Source of the DNA: Acidovorax carolinensis
Lineage (GTDB): Bacteria > Pseudomonadota > Gammaproteobacteria > Burkholderiales > Burkholderiaceae_C
NCBI RefSeq assembly: GCF_002157145.1
Contig: NZ_CP021361.1
Span: forward strand, 558,001 to 622,000
DNA: 64,000 nucleotides
Reading direction: 5' to 3'
The notes beneath the pieces were generated by a model. That model ran no database searches. It had not been told where the DNA came from and saw only the letters and a program-made list of their open reading frames with translations. Shown in pieces: positions 44,255 to 52,235 of the stretch (position 1 is the stretch's first letter; every line of letters begins with the position of its first letter). The position numbers and the translations under genes were made by a program.

Positions 44255-45133
44255 ATGAAGATTCGCTTCACCAAAATGCAGGGCGCGGGCAACGATTTCG
44301 TGGTGCTCGACGAAACCCAGGGCCGCCTGGGCCTCACGCCGGCGCACTACCGCCTGCTGGCCGACCGCCACTTCGGCGTGGGTGCCGACCAGATCCTCAC
44401 CGTGCGGCCCTCGCCGGGCGACGGCATTGATTTCGAATACGTGATCCACAACGCCGACGGCGGCGAGGTGGAGCAGTGCGGCAACGGCGCGCGCTGCTTT
44501 GCACGCTATGTGCATGACAAGGGCCTGAGCGCCAAAGACACCATTCGCGTGCAGACGCTGGCCGGCGTGATTGCGCCGCGCCTGACCCCCGACGGCCGCG
44601 TGACGGTGAACATGGGGCGGCCGGTGTTCGATGCGGCGCGGGTGCCTTTTGATGCGACCGGCCTCACGCCGGTGGCGCAGGGTTTGGGGCAAAAATGGCC
44701 GCTAGCGCTTTCTGGATCTGCGCAAAATGCTCCTGTTTTGGTAGCGGTTGTGTCCATGGGCAATCCGCACGCGGTGCAGCTGGTGGGGGACGTGGACACC
44801 GCGCCGGTGGCGCAGACCGGCCCATTGATCGAGTCGCACCCGCGATTTCCCCGGCGGGTCAACGCCGGGTATCTGCAAATCGTGGACCGCGGCCATGTGC
44901 GCCTGCGCGTGTTCGAGCGCGGCGCGGGCGAAACCCTGGCCTGCGGCTCCGGCGCCTGCGCCGCGGTGGCAGCGGGCATTCGCCTGGGGCTGCTCGATGC
45001 GCAGGTGGACGTGCAGACGCGCGGCGGCCTGCTCACCATTGCCTGGGCCGGTGCCGACACCGACCCTGTTTTTATGACCGGTCCGGCCACCCCCGTTTTT
45101 GAAGGCCAGATCGAACTTCCGGACACGCCATGA
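44255..45133 (+). CDS. dapF: Diaminopimelate epimerase
   Basis: A 292-residue cofactor-free epimerase converting LL- to meso-diaminopimelate for lysine and peptidoglycan. The two catalytic cysteines are in [13 protein letters not shown] near residue 75 and [14 protein letters not shown] near 230. [20 protein letters not shown] sets the start at 44255. Residues about 148-164 ([17 protein letters not shown]) are encoded by a family-A repeat and replace a beta-strand region just before the conserved [11 protein letters not shown]; the frame and both active-site loops are intact. The next gene overlaps by four bases (ATGA), forming dapF-DUF484-xerC, a conserved proteobacterial operon. Confidence 0.95.
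   Translation: MKIRFTKMQGAGNDFVVLDETQGRLGLTPAHYRLLADRHFGVGADQILTVRPSPGDGIDFEYVIHNADGGEVEQCGNGARCFARYVHDKGLSAKDTIRVQTLAGVIAPRLTPDGRVTVNMGRPVFDAARVPFDATGLTPVAQGLGQKWPLALSGSAQNAPVLVAVVSMGNPHAVQLVGDVDTAPVAQTGPLIESHPRFPRRVNAGYLQIVDRGHVRLRVFERGAGETLACGSGACAAVAAGIRLGLLDAQVDVQTRGGLLTIAWAGADTDPVFMTGPATPVFEGQIELPDTP
44697..44747 (-). repeat. Short interspersed repeat, family A (inside dapF)
   Basis: On the minus strand: TTTTGCGCAGATCCAGAAAG, then CGCTAGCGGC. The second arm matches the copies at 15421 and 39725. It is read in frame and does not stop dapF. Confidence 0.7.
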
Positions 45134-45822
45134 CCACCAGCTCCCCTATTTCGCCCATCACCGAAGACGACATCGCCCAGTTCCTGATCCAGACGCCGGA
45201 GTTTTTCGAACGCCACGCCGAGGTGCTGGCCAGCGTGCAGATCACCAGCCCGCACGGCGCGCGCGCCGTGAGCCTGCAGGAGCGCCAGGCCGAAATGCTG
45301 CGCGAGAAGATCAAGGGGCTGGAGCAGCGCATCATGGAGATGGTGCGCCACAGCCATGAGAATGCCGCCATCGCCGCCAAGGTGGACCACTGGACCAGCG
45401 CCCTGCTGCAAGTGCGCGACCCCATGGACCTGCCCCAGGCCGTGGTGGACGGCGTGCGCACCCTGTTTGATGTGCCCCAGGCTGCCGTGCGGGTGTGGGG
45501 TGTGGCGGGGGCGTATATCGATGCCGATTTCACCCAGGGCGCCAGCGAAGACGCCCAGGCTTTTGCCACCTCGCTGACCATGCCGTTCTGTGGCCCCAAC
45601 CTCGGTTTCGAGCCGACGGCATGGCTGGCGCAGGATGACGGTGCGGTTCAGTCCCTGGCCCTGCTGCCGCTGCGCGAAGGTGCCATCAACAGCGCCACGC
45701 CGGCATTTGGCCTGCTGGTGCTGGGTTCGCACGACCCGCAGCGCTTTGACGCCACCATGGGCACCGACTTTCTGTCGCGCATGGCCGAGCTGGCGAGCGC
45801 CGCGCTGATGCGGCTACGCTGA
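45130..45822 (+). CDS. DUF484 (YigA-like) family protein
   Basis: A 230-residue soluble protein of the DUF484 family, which has a GAF-like fold and no known activity. The N-terminus is [20 protein letters not shown], the usual family opening, followed by [20 protein letters not shown] (coiled coil, about residues 50-85) and a domain with [10 protein letters not shown] near residue 178 and [14 protein letters not shown] near 195. It overlaps dapF by four bases and precedes xerC by 35, the order conserved in E. coli and Pseudomonas, so a joint role in chromosome or cell-wall processes has been suspected but is unproven. Confidence 0.9.
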   Translation: MTTSSPISPITEDDIAQFLIQTPEFFERHAEVLASVQITSPHGARAVSLQERQAEMLREKIKGLEQRIMEMVRHSHENAAIAAKVDHWTSALLQVRDPMDLPQAVVDGVRTLFDVPQAAVRVWGVAGAYIDADFTQGASEDAQAFATSLTMPFCGPNLGFEPTAWLAQDDGAVQSLALLPLREGAINSATPAFGLLVLGSHDPQRFDATMGTDFLSRMAELASAALMRLR

Positions 45823-45857
45823 GACGCCATCCTCAGGCACTGGCCGGGTCCCTGCGC

Positions 45858-46832
45858 ATGGTTGATGTCCCCACGCCGCAAAGCACCGTGGTGGCTGCGC
45901 CCGACCCCCATGTGCAGCGCTACCTGGCGCATGCGCGCTTTGAAAAGCGTCTGGCCGCGCGCACGCTCACGCTCTACACCCTCGATCTGGATCGGCTTGC
46001 GCAGCTGGCAGCGGGCGTCGATGTGCCCTTGCTGCAATTGCAGACCGCGCACATCCGCCGTTTTGTGGCCCAGATGCACAGCAGCGGGCGCAGCGGCCGG
46101 GGGATTGCGCTCATCCTGTCGGGCTGGCGCGGCTTTTTCACCTGGGCCGGCCGGCAGGGGCTGATTGCGCACAACCCCGTGCAGGACGTGCGCGCGCCCA
46201 AGGCGCCCAAGCCATTGCCCAAGGCGCTGGGGGTGGACGACGCCGTGCGGCTGGCCGAGTTTGACCACGCTGGCGCCGACCCCTGGCTGGAGGCGCGCGA
46301 TGCGGCCATCGTCGAGCTGCTGTACGGCTGCGGCCTGCGCGTTGGAGAGCTGGTGGGGCTGGATGCCCTGCCCAATGCCGACACGCAGCGCCAGGGCCGC
46401 GGCTGGATCGACCTGCAGGCGGGCGAGGCCCATGTGTTCGGCAAGGGCAGCAAGCGCCGCAGCGTGCCCGTGGGCGCTGCCGCCATGGCTGCGTTGCAGG
46501 CCTGGCTGGGGCTGCGCGCCACGCCATTTGCCGCGGGTGCGCTGGACGCGGCCCTGTTCGTAGGCCAGCGCGGTGCACGCCTCACGGCCCAGTCGATCTG
46601 GCTGCGCCTGCGCCAGCGCAGCCAGCAGGCGGGGCTGACCACGCCGGTACACCCGCACATGCTGCGCCACTCGTTTGCCAGCCACCTGCTGCAAAGCAGC
46701 GGCGACCTGCGCGCGGTGCAGGAACTGCTGGGCCACGCCAACATCACCACCACGCAGGTTTACACGCGGCTCGATTTCCAGCATCTGGCCAAGGTGTATG
46801 ACGCGGCGCACCCGCGGGCACGGCGCAAGTAG
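45858..46832 (+). CDS. xerC: Tyrosine recombinase XerC
   Basis: A 324-residue site-specific recombinase that, with XerD, resolves chromosome dimers at dif. The N-terminal core-binding domain (about 20-110) has SGRSGRGIALILSGWRGFFT. The catalytic set is complete: CGLRVGELVGLD (Arg, near 165), FGKGSKRRSVPVG (Lys, near 195), HPHMLRHSFASHL (His and Arg, near 265) and LGHANITTTQVYT (His and the tyrosine nucleophile near 296-300). It is the third gene of the dapF operon, which distinguishes it from phage integrases. ATG 45858 gives a slightly long N-terminus, which is normal for the family. Confidence 0.95.
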   Translation: MVDVPTPQSTVVAAPDPHVQRYLAHARFEKRLAARTLTLYTLDLDRLAQLAAGVDVPLLQLQTAHIRRFVAQMHSSGRSGRGIALILSGWRGFFTWAGRQGLIAHNPVQDVRAPKAPKPLPKALGVDDAVRLAEFDHAGADPWLEARDAAIVELLYGCGLRVGELVGLDALPNADTQRQGRGWIDLQAGEAHVFGKGSKRRSVPVGAAAMAALQAWLGLRATPFAAGALDAALFVGQRGARLTAQSIWLRLRQRSQQAGLTTPVHPHMLRHSFASHLLQSSGDLRAVQELLGHANITTTQVYTRLDFQHLAKVYDAAHPRARRK

Positions 46833-47136
46833 CGTCAGATACCGCCTGGCATGGCGGCATTGCCGGAGCCCAACCCTCTGGCAAGGGCTCCCTGAAGACC
46901 CACCGTTCCGCCCCGTCTTGCACATGGGCGCTTCGTTATTTATAGCTAATGGCGCTTTCTACATAAGGGCGGGATGCCGTTTTGTATGCAAATCGATGGT
47001 GTCCAGCGCGTGCATTGTTTGACGGCCGGCCAGGCTGGATCGATTGCGCTGTGCGGACCGGCAAGGACATCGCGGCTGGTGATGCACAAGGGTTGAAAGA
47101 GTCCACAGCCAGCCGGGTGGGCCGGATCGTTTGCAC
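46833..47136. other. 304-bp spacer between xerC and cadR
   Basis: The two genes converge here. The region holds a family-A repeat (46936-46972) and a CCCTCTGGCAAGGG hairpin near 46876. Several short open frames cross it but none has a credible start or protein character. I see no terminator with a T run. Confidence 0.6.
46936..46972 (+). repeat. Short interspersed repeat, family A (degenerate copy)
   Basis: ATAGCTAATGGCGCTTTCTA followed by CATAAGGGCGGG; recognisable by ATAGCT-N4-GCGCTTT but diverged in the second arm. Confidence 0.6.
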
Positions 47137-47628
47137 TCAACGGCCGGGTTTTTGCGCCGCTGGCGCGGCCTTGCGCGTTGTCGTGCGGGCATGCGTGCCG
47201 TGCACATGGCCCGCGTGCGCGTGGCCCGGCCGGCTGGCCAGGTCGGTCAGCTCGTTGAGGATGCCGCAGTGGGCGGCATCCTGCGCTTCGTGGCACTGTT
47301 CGCGCAGGTTCTTGAGCTGCTTTTCGAGCTGGCGCAGTTCGCGGATGCGCGCGGCCACATGGCCGATGTGCGCGTCCAGCAGGGCGTTGACATCGCTGCA
47401 GTTGCGGGTGGGCGCGTCCTTGAAGCGCAGCAGCGTGCTGATCTCGTCCAGCGTCATGTCCAGGCTCCGGCAATGCCGTATGAAGGACAGGCGTGCGGCC
47501 TGGGCCTCGTTGTAGATGCGGTAGTTGCCACCCGTGCGGGCGGCCTCGGGCAGCAAGCCCTCGCGTTCGTAATACCGGATGGTTTCGACCGGGGTGTGGG
47601 TCAGGGTGGCCAGCTCGCCGATTTTCAT
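47137..47628 (-). CDS. cadR: Cd(II)/Pb(II)-responsive MerR-family regulator
   Basis: A 163-residue MerR-family activator. The HTH and wing are in MKIGELATLTHTPVETIRYY and GLLPEAARTGGNYRIY. The metal-binding pattern of CadR is Cys77 in TRNCSDVN, Cys112 in EQCHEA and Cys121 in AAHCGIL, with a His-rich C-terminus (HAHAGHVHGTHA) that can bind more metal. On binding Cd, Pb or Zn it untwists its long-spacer promoter. The start at 47628 gives the family N-terminus; the longer frame runs into the cadA start. It is divergent from cadA, and the operator lies between them. Confidence 0.93.
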   Translation of the reverse strand: MKIGELATLTHTPVETIRYYEREGLLPEAARTGGNYRIYNEAQAARLSFIRHCRSLDMTLDEISTLLRFKDAPTRNCSDVNALLDAHIGHVAARIRELRQLEKQLKNLREQCHEAQDAAHCGILNELTDLASRPGHAHAGHVHGTHARTTTRKAAPAAQKPGR

Positions 47629-47678
47629 GGGGTGCGCCGTTGGGGTGGTGGTATCGCGATGGTACGCCGCGGGCGTGC

Positions 47679-47709
47679 TTGACTCTGTAGTGGCATCAGG
47701 GTTTCCAAT
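47679..47709 (+). promoter_or_regulatory. CadR-controlled promoter of cadA (19-bp spacer)
   Basis: -35 TTGACT (47679-47684) and -10 TCCAAT (47704-47709) are separated by 19 bases, the over-long spacing typical of MerR promoters. The spacer region holds ACTCTGTAGTGGCATCAGGG (from 47682), an imperfect inverted repeat like known CadR operators (ACCCT...AGGGT ends). Confidence 0.8.
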
Positions 47710-47732
47710 GGATGCCAGCAAGGAAAACAACC

Positions 47733-50006
47733 ATGAGCCCATCCCCCCACACCCCGCCCGCCGCAGCCGAGCCCTGCAGCCATTGTTCCTCCGATGCGCT
47801 CATGGACAACGCCCCTGCGCAGCGACCTGTGGCCGGTGCGCCCGGCGCCGCCCGCGGGACGGTTTTTCGCATCGCCACGATGGACTGTGCGGCCGAGGAA
47901 AGCGAGATCCGCCATGCCGTAGCGGGTGTTTCGGGCCTGCTCGGCCTGCAGTTTCAGCTCGGTGCCCGCACGGTGGCCATTGACGCGGCGCCTGCGGTGA
48001 TGCCGCAGGTCCTGGCCGCCATCCGCGGGGCGGGGTTTGATCCGCAACCCCTGGCCCCCGAGGAAGCTCAGGCGCACGCGCACGGTCATTTGCCGGGCGC
48101 CGAAGGGCTCGCGCGCCTGGGCTTGGCGCTCGGTCTGGCCGTGGCCGCCGAGTTGCTGGCGTTTCTGGCACCAGACCAGCGGGTGTTTCAGGTGGCCGGC
48201 ATGGCGCTGGCTGCCGTCGCCATCGGGTTGGCCGGTTTTTCCACCTACCGCAAGGGCCTTGCCGCGTTGGGCCGCGGGCGGCTCAATATCAATGCACTGA
48301 TGACCGTGGCCGTGACCGGCGCCTTTGTGATCGGCCAGTGGCCCGAAGCGGCCATGGTGATGGCGCTGTATGCCATTGCCGAACTCATCGAGGCCCGCTC
48401 GGTGGACCGGGCGCGCAATGCCATCAAGGGACTGCTCGACCTGGCCCCCGATACGGCCGAGCTGCGCCAGCCTGACGGCACCTGGCAACCGGTTGCCGCA
48501 GCCGCGGTGGAGCCGGGCGCCGTGGTGCGCATTCGGCCCGGTGCGCGCGTACCGCTCGACGGCGTGGTCATCGCGGGCGCGAGTGCCGTGAACCAGGCCT
48601 CGGTCACGGGCGAGAGCATGCCTGTTGACAAGGCCGCGGGCGACACCCTGTTTGCCGGCACCATCAATGACACCGGCACCCTGGAAATGCGGGTGACCGC
48701 CACGGCCAGCAACACCACGCTGGCCCGCATCATCCACGCGGTGGAGCAGGCGCAGGCCAGCCGCGCGCCCACCCAGCAGCTGGTGGACCAGTTCGCCGCC
48801 ATCTACACGCCGGTGGTGTTTGCGCTGGCCGTGGCGGTGGCGGTGCTCACGCCCTGGCTGATGGATGTGGCGTGGCTTGAGGCGCTGTACAAGGCCCTGG
48901 TCCTGCTCGTGATTGCCTGCCCCTGCGCCCTGGTCATTGCTACGCCCGTCACGGTGGTGAGCGGCCTGGCTGCAGCCGCGCGGCGCGGCATTCTCATCAA
49001 GGGTGGGGTTTATCTGGAAACCGCGCACCAGCTCAAGGCCATTGCGCTCGATAAGACCGGCACCATCACCGAAGGCCGGCCCCGGCTGGTGGCGACCGAG
49101 GTGCTGCCGCAGGAGGGTTCCACATCGGTGCCAGAGGCGCAGGTGCTGCGCTGGGCCGTCGATCTGGCGGGGCATTCCGACCACCCGGTGTCGCGCGCCA
49201 TCGCGCAGGGCCTGGCGACGGCGCAGGCGGCGCCCGCCGGTGGTGCGCTGGAGGCCTTCACGGCCTTGCCGGGGCGCGGCGTGCAGGCCCGCATCGCCGG
49301 GCAGGCGCTGGTGCTGGGCAACCACCGCCTGATCGAGGAGCGTGGACTTTGCAATGCCGATATCGAGGTGCGGCTGGCCGCCCACGAGGCGCAGGGTCGC
49401 ACGGTGACGCTGTTGGCCACCGATACCGCCGTGCTGGCCGTTTTTGCCGTGGCCGACACCATCAAGGACAGTTCGCGCGAGGCGCTGGCCACGCTGCATG
49501 CGATGGGCGTGGCCTCGGTGATGCTGACGGGCGACAACCAGGTGACGGCCCGCACCATCGCCGCCCAGGCGGGCCTTGATGAGGTGCAGGGCAACCTGCT
49601 TCCCCAAGACAAGCTGGCGGCCATCGAGGCCCTGCAGGCGCGCCATGGCCTGACGGCGATGGTGGGCGACGGCATCAACGATGCCCCCGCGCTGGCCCGC
49701 GCCGACATCGGCATCGCCATGGGGGCGGCGGGCACCGACACGGCCATGGAGGCCGCCGATGTGGTCATCATGAACGACGACCTGCGGCGTATTCCCCAGC
49801 TCATCCGGCTGTCGCGCCGCACGCGTGCCGTGCTCTGGCAGAACATTGCCCTGGCGCTGGGCATCAAGCTGGTTTTTCTGGGGCTGGCGCTGTTCAACGG
49901 CGCCTCGATGTGGATGGCCGTGTTTGCCGACATGGGGGCCAGCCTGATCGTGGTGTTCAACGGCCTGCGCATGCTGCGCGCGGTGGACGAGGCGCCCGCG
50001 AAATAG
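47733..50006 (+). CDS. cadA: Heavy-metal P-type ATPase (Cd/Pb/Zn exporter)
   Basis: A 757-residue PIB-type ATPase that pumps Cd, Pb or Zn out of the cell. One N-terminal HMA-like domain (about 45-110) has the motif MDCAAEESEIR, and a leader carries CSHCSSDAL. The membrane CPC is at residues 396-398 (VIACPCALVIAT), phosphorylation Asp440 in DKTGTITEG, VTGESMPVDKAAGD is the TGES loop, and GDGINDAPALARADIG the hinge. All catalytic parts are present. The start at ATG 47733, after AAGGA, is preferred to 47712. It is controlled by the CadR promoter just upstream and faces cadR. Specificity follows from CadR and CPC, not from experiment. Confidence 0.94.
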   Translation: MSPSPHTPPAAAEPCSHCSSDALMDNAPAQRPVAGAPGAARGTVFRIATMDCAAEESEIRHAVAGVSGLLGLQFQLGARTVAIDAAPAVMPQVLAAIRGAGFDPQPLAPEEAQAHAHGHLPGAEGLARLGLALGLAVAAELLAFLAPDQRVFQVAGMALAAVAIGLAGFSTYRKGLAALGRGRLNINALMTVAVTGAFVIGQWPEAAMVMALYAIAELIEARSVDRARNAIKGLLDLAPDTAELRQPDGTWQPVAAAAVEPGAVVRIRPGARVPLDGVVIAGASAVNQASVTGESMPVDKAAGDTLFAGTINDTGTLEMRVTATASNTTLARIIHAVEQAQASRAPTQQLVDQFAAIYTPVVFALAVAVAVLTPWLMDVAWLEALYKALVLLVIACPCALVIATPVTVVSGLAAAARRGILIKGGVYLETAHQLKAIALDKTGTITEGRPRLVATEVLPQEGSTSVPEAQVLRWAVDLAGHSDHPVSRAIAQGLATAQAAPAGGALEAFTALPGRGVQARIAGQALVLGNHRLIEERGLCNADIEVRLAAHEAQGRTVTLLATDTAVLAVFAVADTIKDSSREALATLHAMGVASVMLTGDNQVTARTIAAQAGLDEVQGNLLPQDKLAAIEALQARHGLTAMVGDGINDAPALARADIGIAMGAAGTDTAMEAADVVIMNDDLRRIPQLIRLSRRTRAVLWQNIALALGIKLVFLGLALFNGASMWMAVFADMGASLIVVFNGLRMLRAVDEAPAK

Positions 50007-50165
50007 GGGGGATTTCGCTTGTTCCGCCAGGACGTGACCCGGTTTGGCAGCGTCCGGCACGGGCTTTGGTCCCCCGCTAAACTCACCCCCTTTGCGGTCT
50101 GGCTCCCCAGCGGCGCACCATTGGGCGGTGGGTTGCACGGCCCGTTGCTTCTCCCAAGGCTTTCC

Positions 50166-51224
50166 ATGTCCCTCATTCCTGTCACCATCCTCACCGGCTT
50201 TCTGGGTTCCGGAAAGACCACGCTGCTCAAGCGCCTGCTGGGCGAAGCCCATGGCCAGAAAATCGCCGTCATCGAGAACGAATTCGGCGAAGAGAACATC
50301 GACAACGACATCCTCGTGACCGAATCCAAGGAGCAGATCGTGCAGATGAGCAATGGATGCATCTGCTGCACCATCCGCGAGGATCTGCGCGAGACGCTGC
50401 AGTTGCTGGCCGCCAAGAAGCGCAAGGGCCTGCTGGATTTTGAGCGCATCGTGATCGAGACCACTGGCGTGGCCGACCCCGGCCCCGTGGCGCAGACCTT
50501 CTTCATGGACGAAGAGATCGCCGAGACCTACCTGATCGATTCCATCATCACGCTGGTCGATGCCAAGCATGCGCCCCAGCAACTCAATGACCGCCAGGAA
50601 GCCCGTCGCCAGGTGGGCTTTGCCGACCAGATCTTCCTGTCCAAGACCGATCTCGTGAGCGCCGAGGAAACCGATGCGCTGATCCATCGCCTCAAGCACA
50701 TGAACCCGCGCGCGCCCATCAAGGCCGTGCACTTTGGCGAGGTGCCGCTCAAGGAAGTGTTGGATCTGCGGGGCTTCAACCTCAATGCCAAACTGGACAT
50801 CGACCCGGATTTCCTCAAGGAGGAAGAAGCGGCGCACGACCACCACGATCACGCGCATGGCGAGCACTGCGACCACCCATCGCACCAGCACGGCCACGAC
50901 GGCCATGGACACCATCACCATCACGACGATGATGTCAAGAGCTTTGTCTACCGGTCGGACCGCCCGTTCGATCCGGCCAAGCTGGAGGATTTCCTGGGTG
51001 CCATCGTCAACATCTATGGCCCGCGCATGCTGCGCTACAAGGGGGTGCTGAACATGAAGGGCACCGATCGCAAGGTGATCTTCCAGGGCGTGCACCAGCT
51101 CATGGGCAGCGACCTGGGGCCGCAGTGGGCCGAGGGTGAGGCGCGCACCAGCAAGATGGTCTTTATCGGCATTGACTTGCCCAAGGACATCTTTTTGCAG
51201 GGGCTGGAGCAGAGCCTGGTGTGA
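50166..51224 (+). CDS. COG0523 GTPase (CobW/ZNG1-type metallochaperone)
   Basis: A 352-residue G3E GTPase. Walker A is GFLGSGKTTLL at residues 11-21, the metal-binding CxCC is NGCICCTIREDL (64-68), ETTGVADPGPVAQ the switch region, and LSKTDL replaces NKxD. A His/Asp-rich loop at about residues 225-260 (EHCDHPSHQHGHDGHGHH and more) should bind Zn or other metals. The C-terminal domain has FDPAKLEDFLGAIVNIYG. Members insert Zn, Co or Ni into client enzymes, often in zinc starvation. It follows cadA by 159 bases, in the same direction, which suggests a metal-homeostasis neighbourhood. I found no Zur-like box in the spacer. Confidence 0.92.
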   Translation: MSLIPVTILTGFLGSGKTTLLKRLLGEAHGQKIAVIENEFGEENIDNDILVTESKEQIVQMSNGCICCTIREDLRETLQLLAAKKRKGLLDFERIVIETTGVADPGPVAQTFFMDEEIAETYLIDSIITLVDAKHAPQQLNDRQEARRQVGFADQIFLSKTDLVSAEETDALIHRLKHMNPRAPIKAVHFGEVPLKEVLDLRGFNLNAKLDIDPDFLKEEEAAHDHHDHAHGEHCDHPSHQHGHDGHGHHHHHDDDVKSFVYRSDRPFDPAKLEDFLGAIVNIYGPRMLRYKGVLNMKGTDRKVIFQGVHQLMGSDLGPQWAEGEARTSKMVFIGIDLPKDIFLQGLEQSLV

Positions 51225-51404
51225 TGCGGTCTGGCTGCGGAGTGACCCCGGTACACCCACGGGTTTGTGTTGTATCTGCAACGTTTCCGTTTGCATCCCC
51301 GCAGGTCGATACAATCGCGCCCCGGTAAAACCCCGGAAGGCTTGCCACCCGCCCTTGGCTGCCTGCGCAGCCCGGGCCAGCCCGTTACGCGAGGAGTCCC
51401 GTCA

Positions 51405-52189
51405 GTGAAAGCCGAAACCAGCAAACCCAAGGCCGCCGCAAAAGCGGTCCCAACCGCGGCAAAAAGTGCCGCCGCCCCAGCGGCAACCAAGACTGCTGCA
51501 AAGGCTGCTGCCAAGGTCGCCCCAAAGCCGCCAGTCCTGCAGTGACAGAGGAGCCCGCACAGGTTTTGCGGGCCGGCAGCCAAGTACCCGTGCGCAGCAC
51601 CCGGCCTTCATCCCGGCTGGCCCAATTGACCGTACCATCCATGGCTCAGGCAGTGGCTTCGACCGCTGCCAAAGCCAGTTATCTACACACCATGCCCACG
51701 ACCGCGCAAGTGCACCCCACCTACACGGCAGCCAAAAAAGACCCCAAGCTGGCGAACAACTGGAAAACCAAGACGGCCGAAGAGCTGACCGACGCCGAAG
51801 TGATGGCGATGCCCGACAGCGAGTACATGAACGACAAGCAGATGGCGTTTTTCCGCCTCAAGCTCGTTCAGCTCAAGCAGGAAATCCACAACAGTGCCGG
51901 TGAAACCACCGAGCATCTGCGCGAAGACACCGTGGTGGTGCCCGATCCCGCCGACCGCGCCACCATTGAAGAAGAGCACGCGCTCGAGTTGCGCACCCGC
52001 GACCGCGAACGCAAGCTGCTCAAGAAGATCGAGCAGTCCATTGCCCGCATCGACTCGGGTGACTATGGTTATTGCGACGAAACCGGCGAGCCCATCGGGG
52101 TGGGCCGGCTGATTGCACGCCCCACCGCTACGCTGTCGCTGGAAGCACAGCAACGCCGTGAACTCAAACAGAAAATGTTTGGAGACTGA
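51405..52189 (+). CDS. dksA: RNA polymerase-binding factor DksA with Lys/Ala-rich N-terminus, apparent frameshift
   Basis: DksA binds the RNA polymerase secondary channel and, with ppGpp, tunes rRNA and stress promoters. The core begins around ATG 51692 (MPTTAQVHPTYTAAKKDP) and includes the coiled coil with EEHALELRTRDRERKLLKKI. The zinc finger is reduced: of four cysteines only YGYCDETGEP remains, as in many beta-proteobacterial DksA. A GTG at 51405 with GAGGAG eight bases before begins VKAETSKPKAAAKAVPTAAK, a Lys/Ala tail, in another frame that stops at 51545. One extra C near 51526-51529 joins it as PKPPSPAVTEEPAQ to the core, giving 261 residues. I think the tail is real and one base is missing. 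Confidence 0.85.
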
Positions 52190-52235
52190 AGGCCGAGCGG
52201 CCTCACAACTCCATGCGCACCCGATCTGACTGCCT

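Noticed and set aside
45858..46832. Tyrosine recombinase as sign of a prophage or integron
   Set aside because: Its place after dapF and DUF484 and its full sequence fit chromosomal XerC.
47625..51314. A 1229-codon open frame on the minus strand across cadA and the GTPase gene
   Set aside because: It mirrors two well-supported plus-strand genes in a GC-rich genome, is His/Arg/Gly-rich and resembles no family; such antisense frames arise from codon bias.
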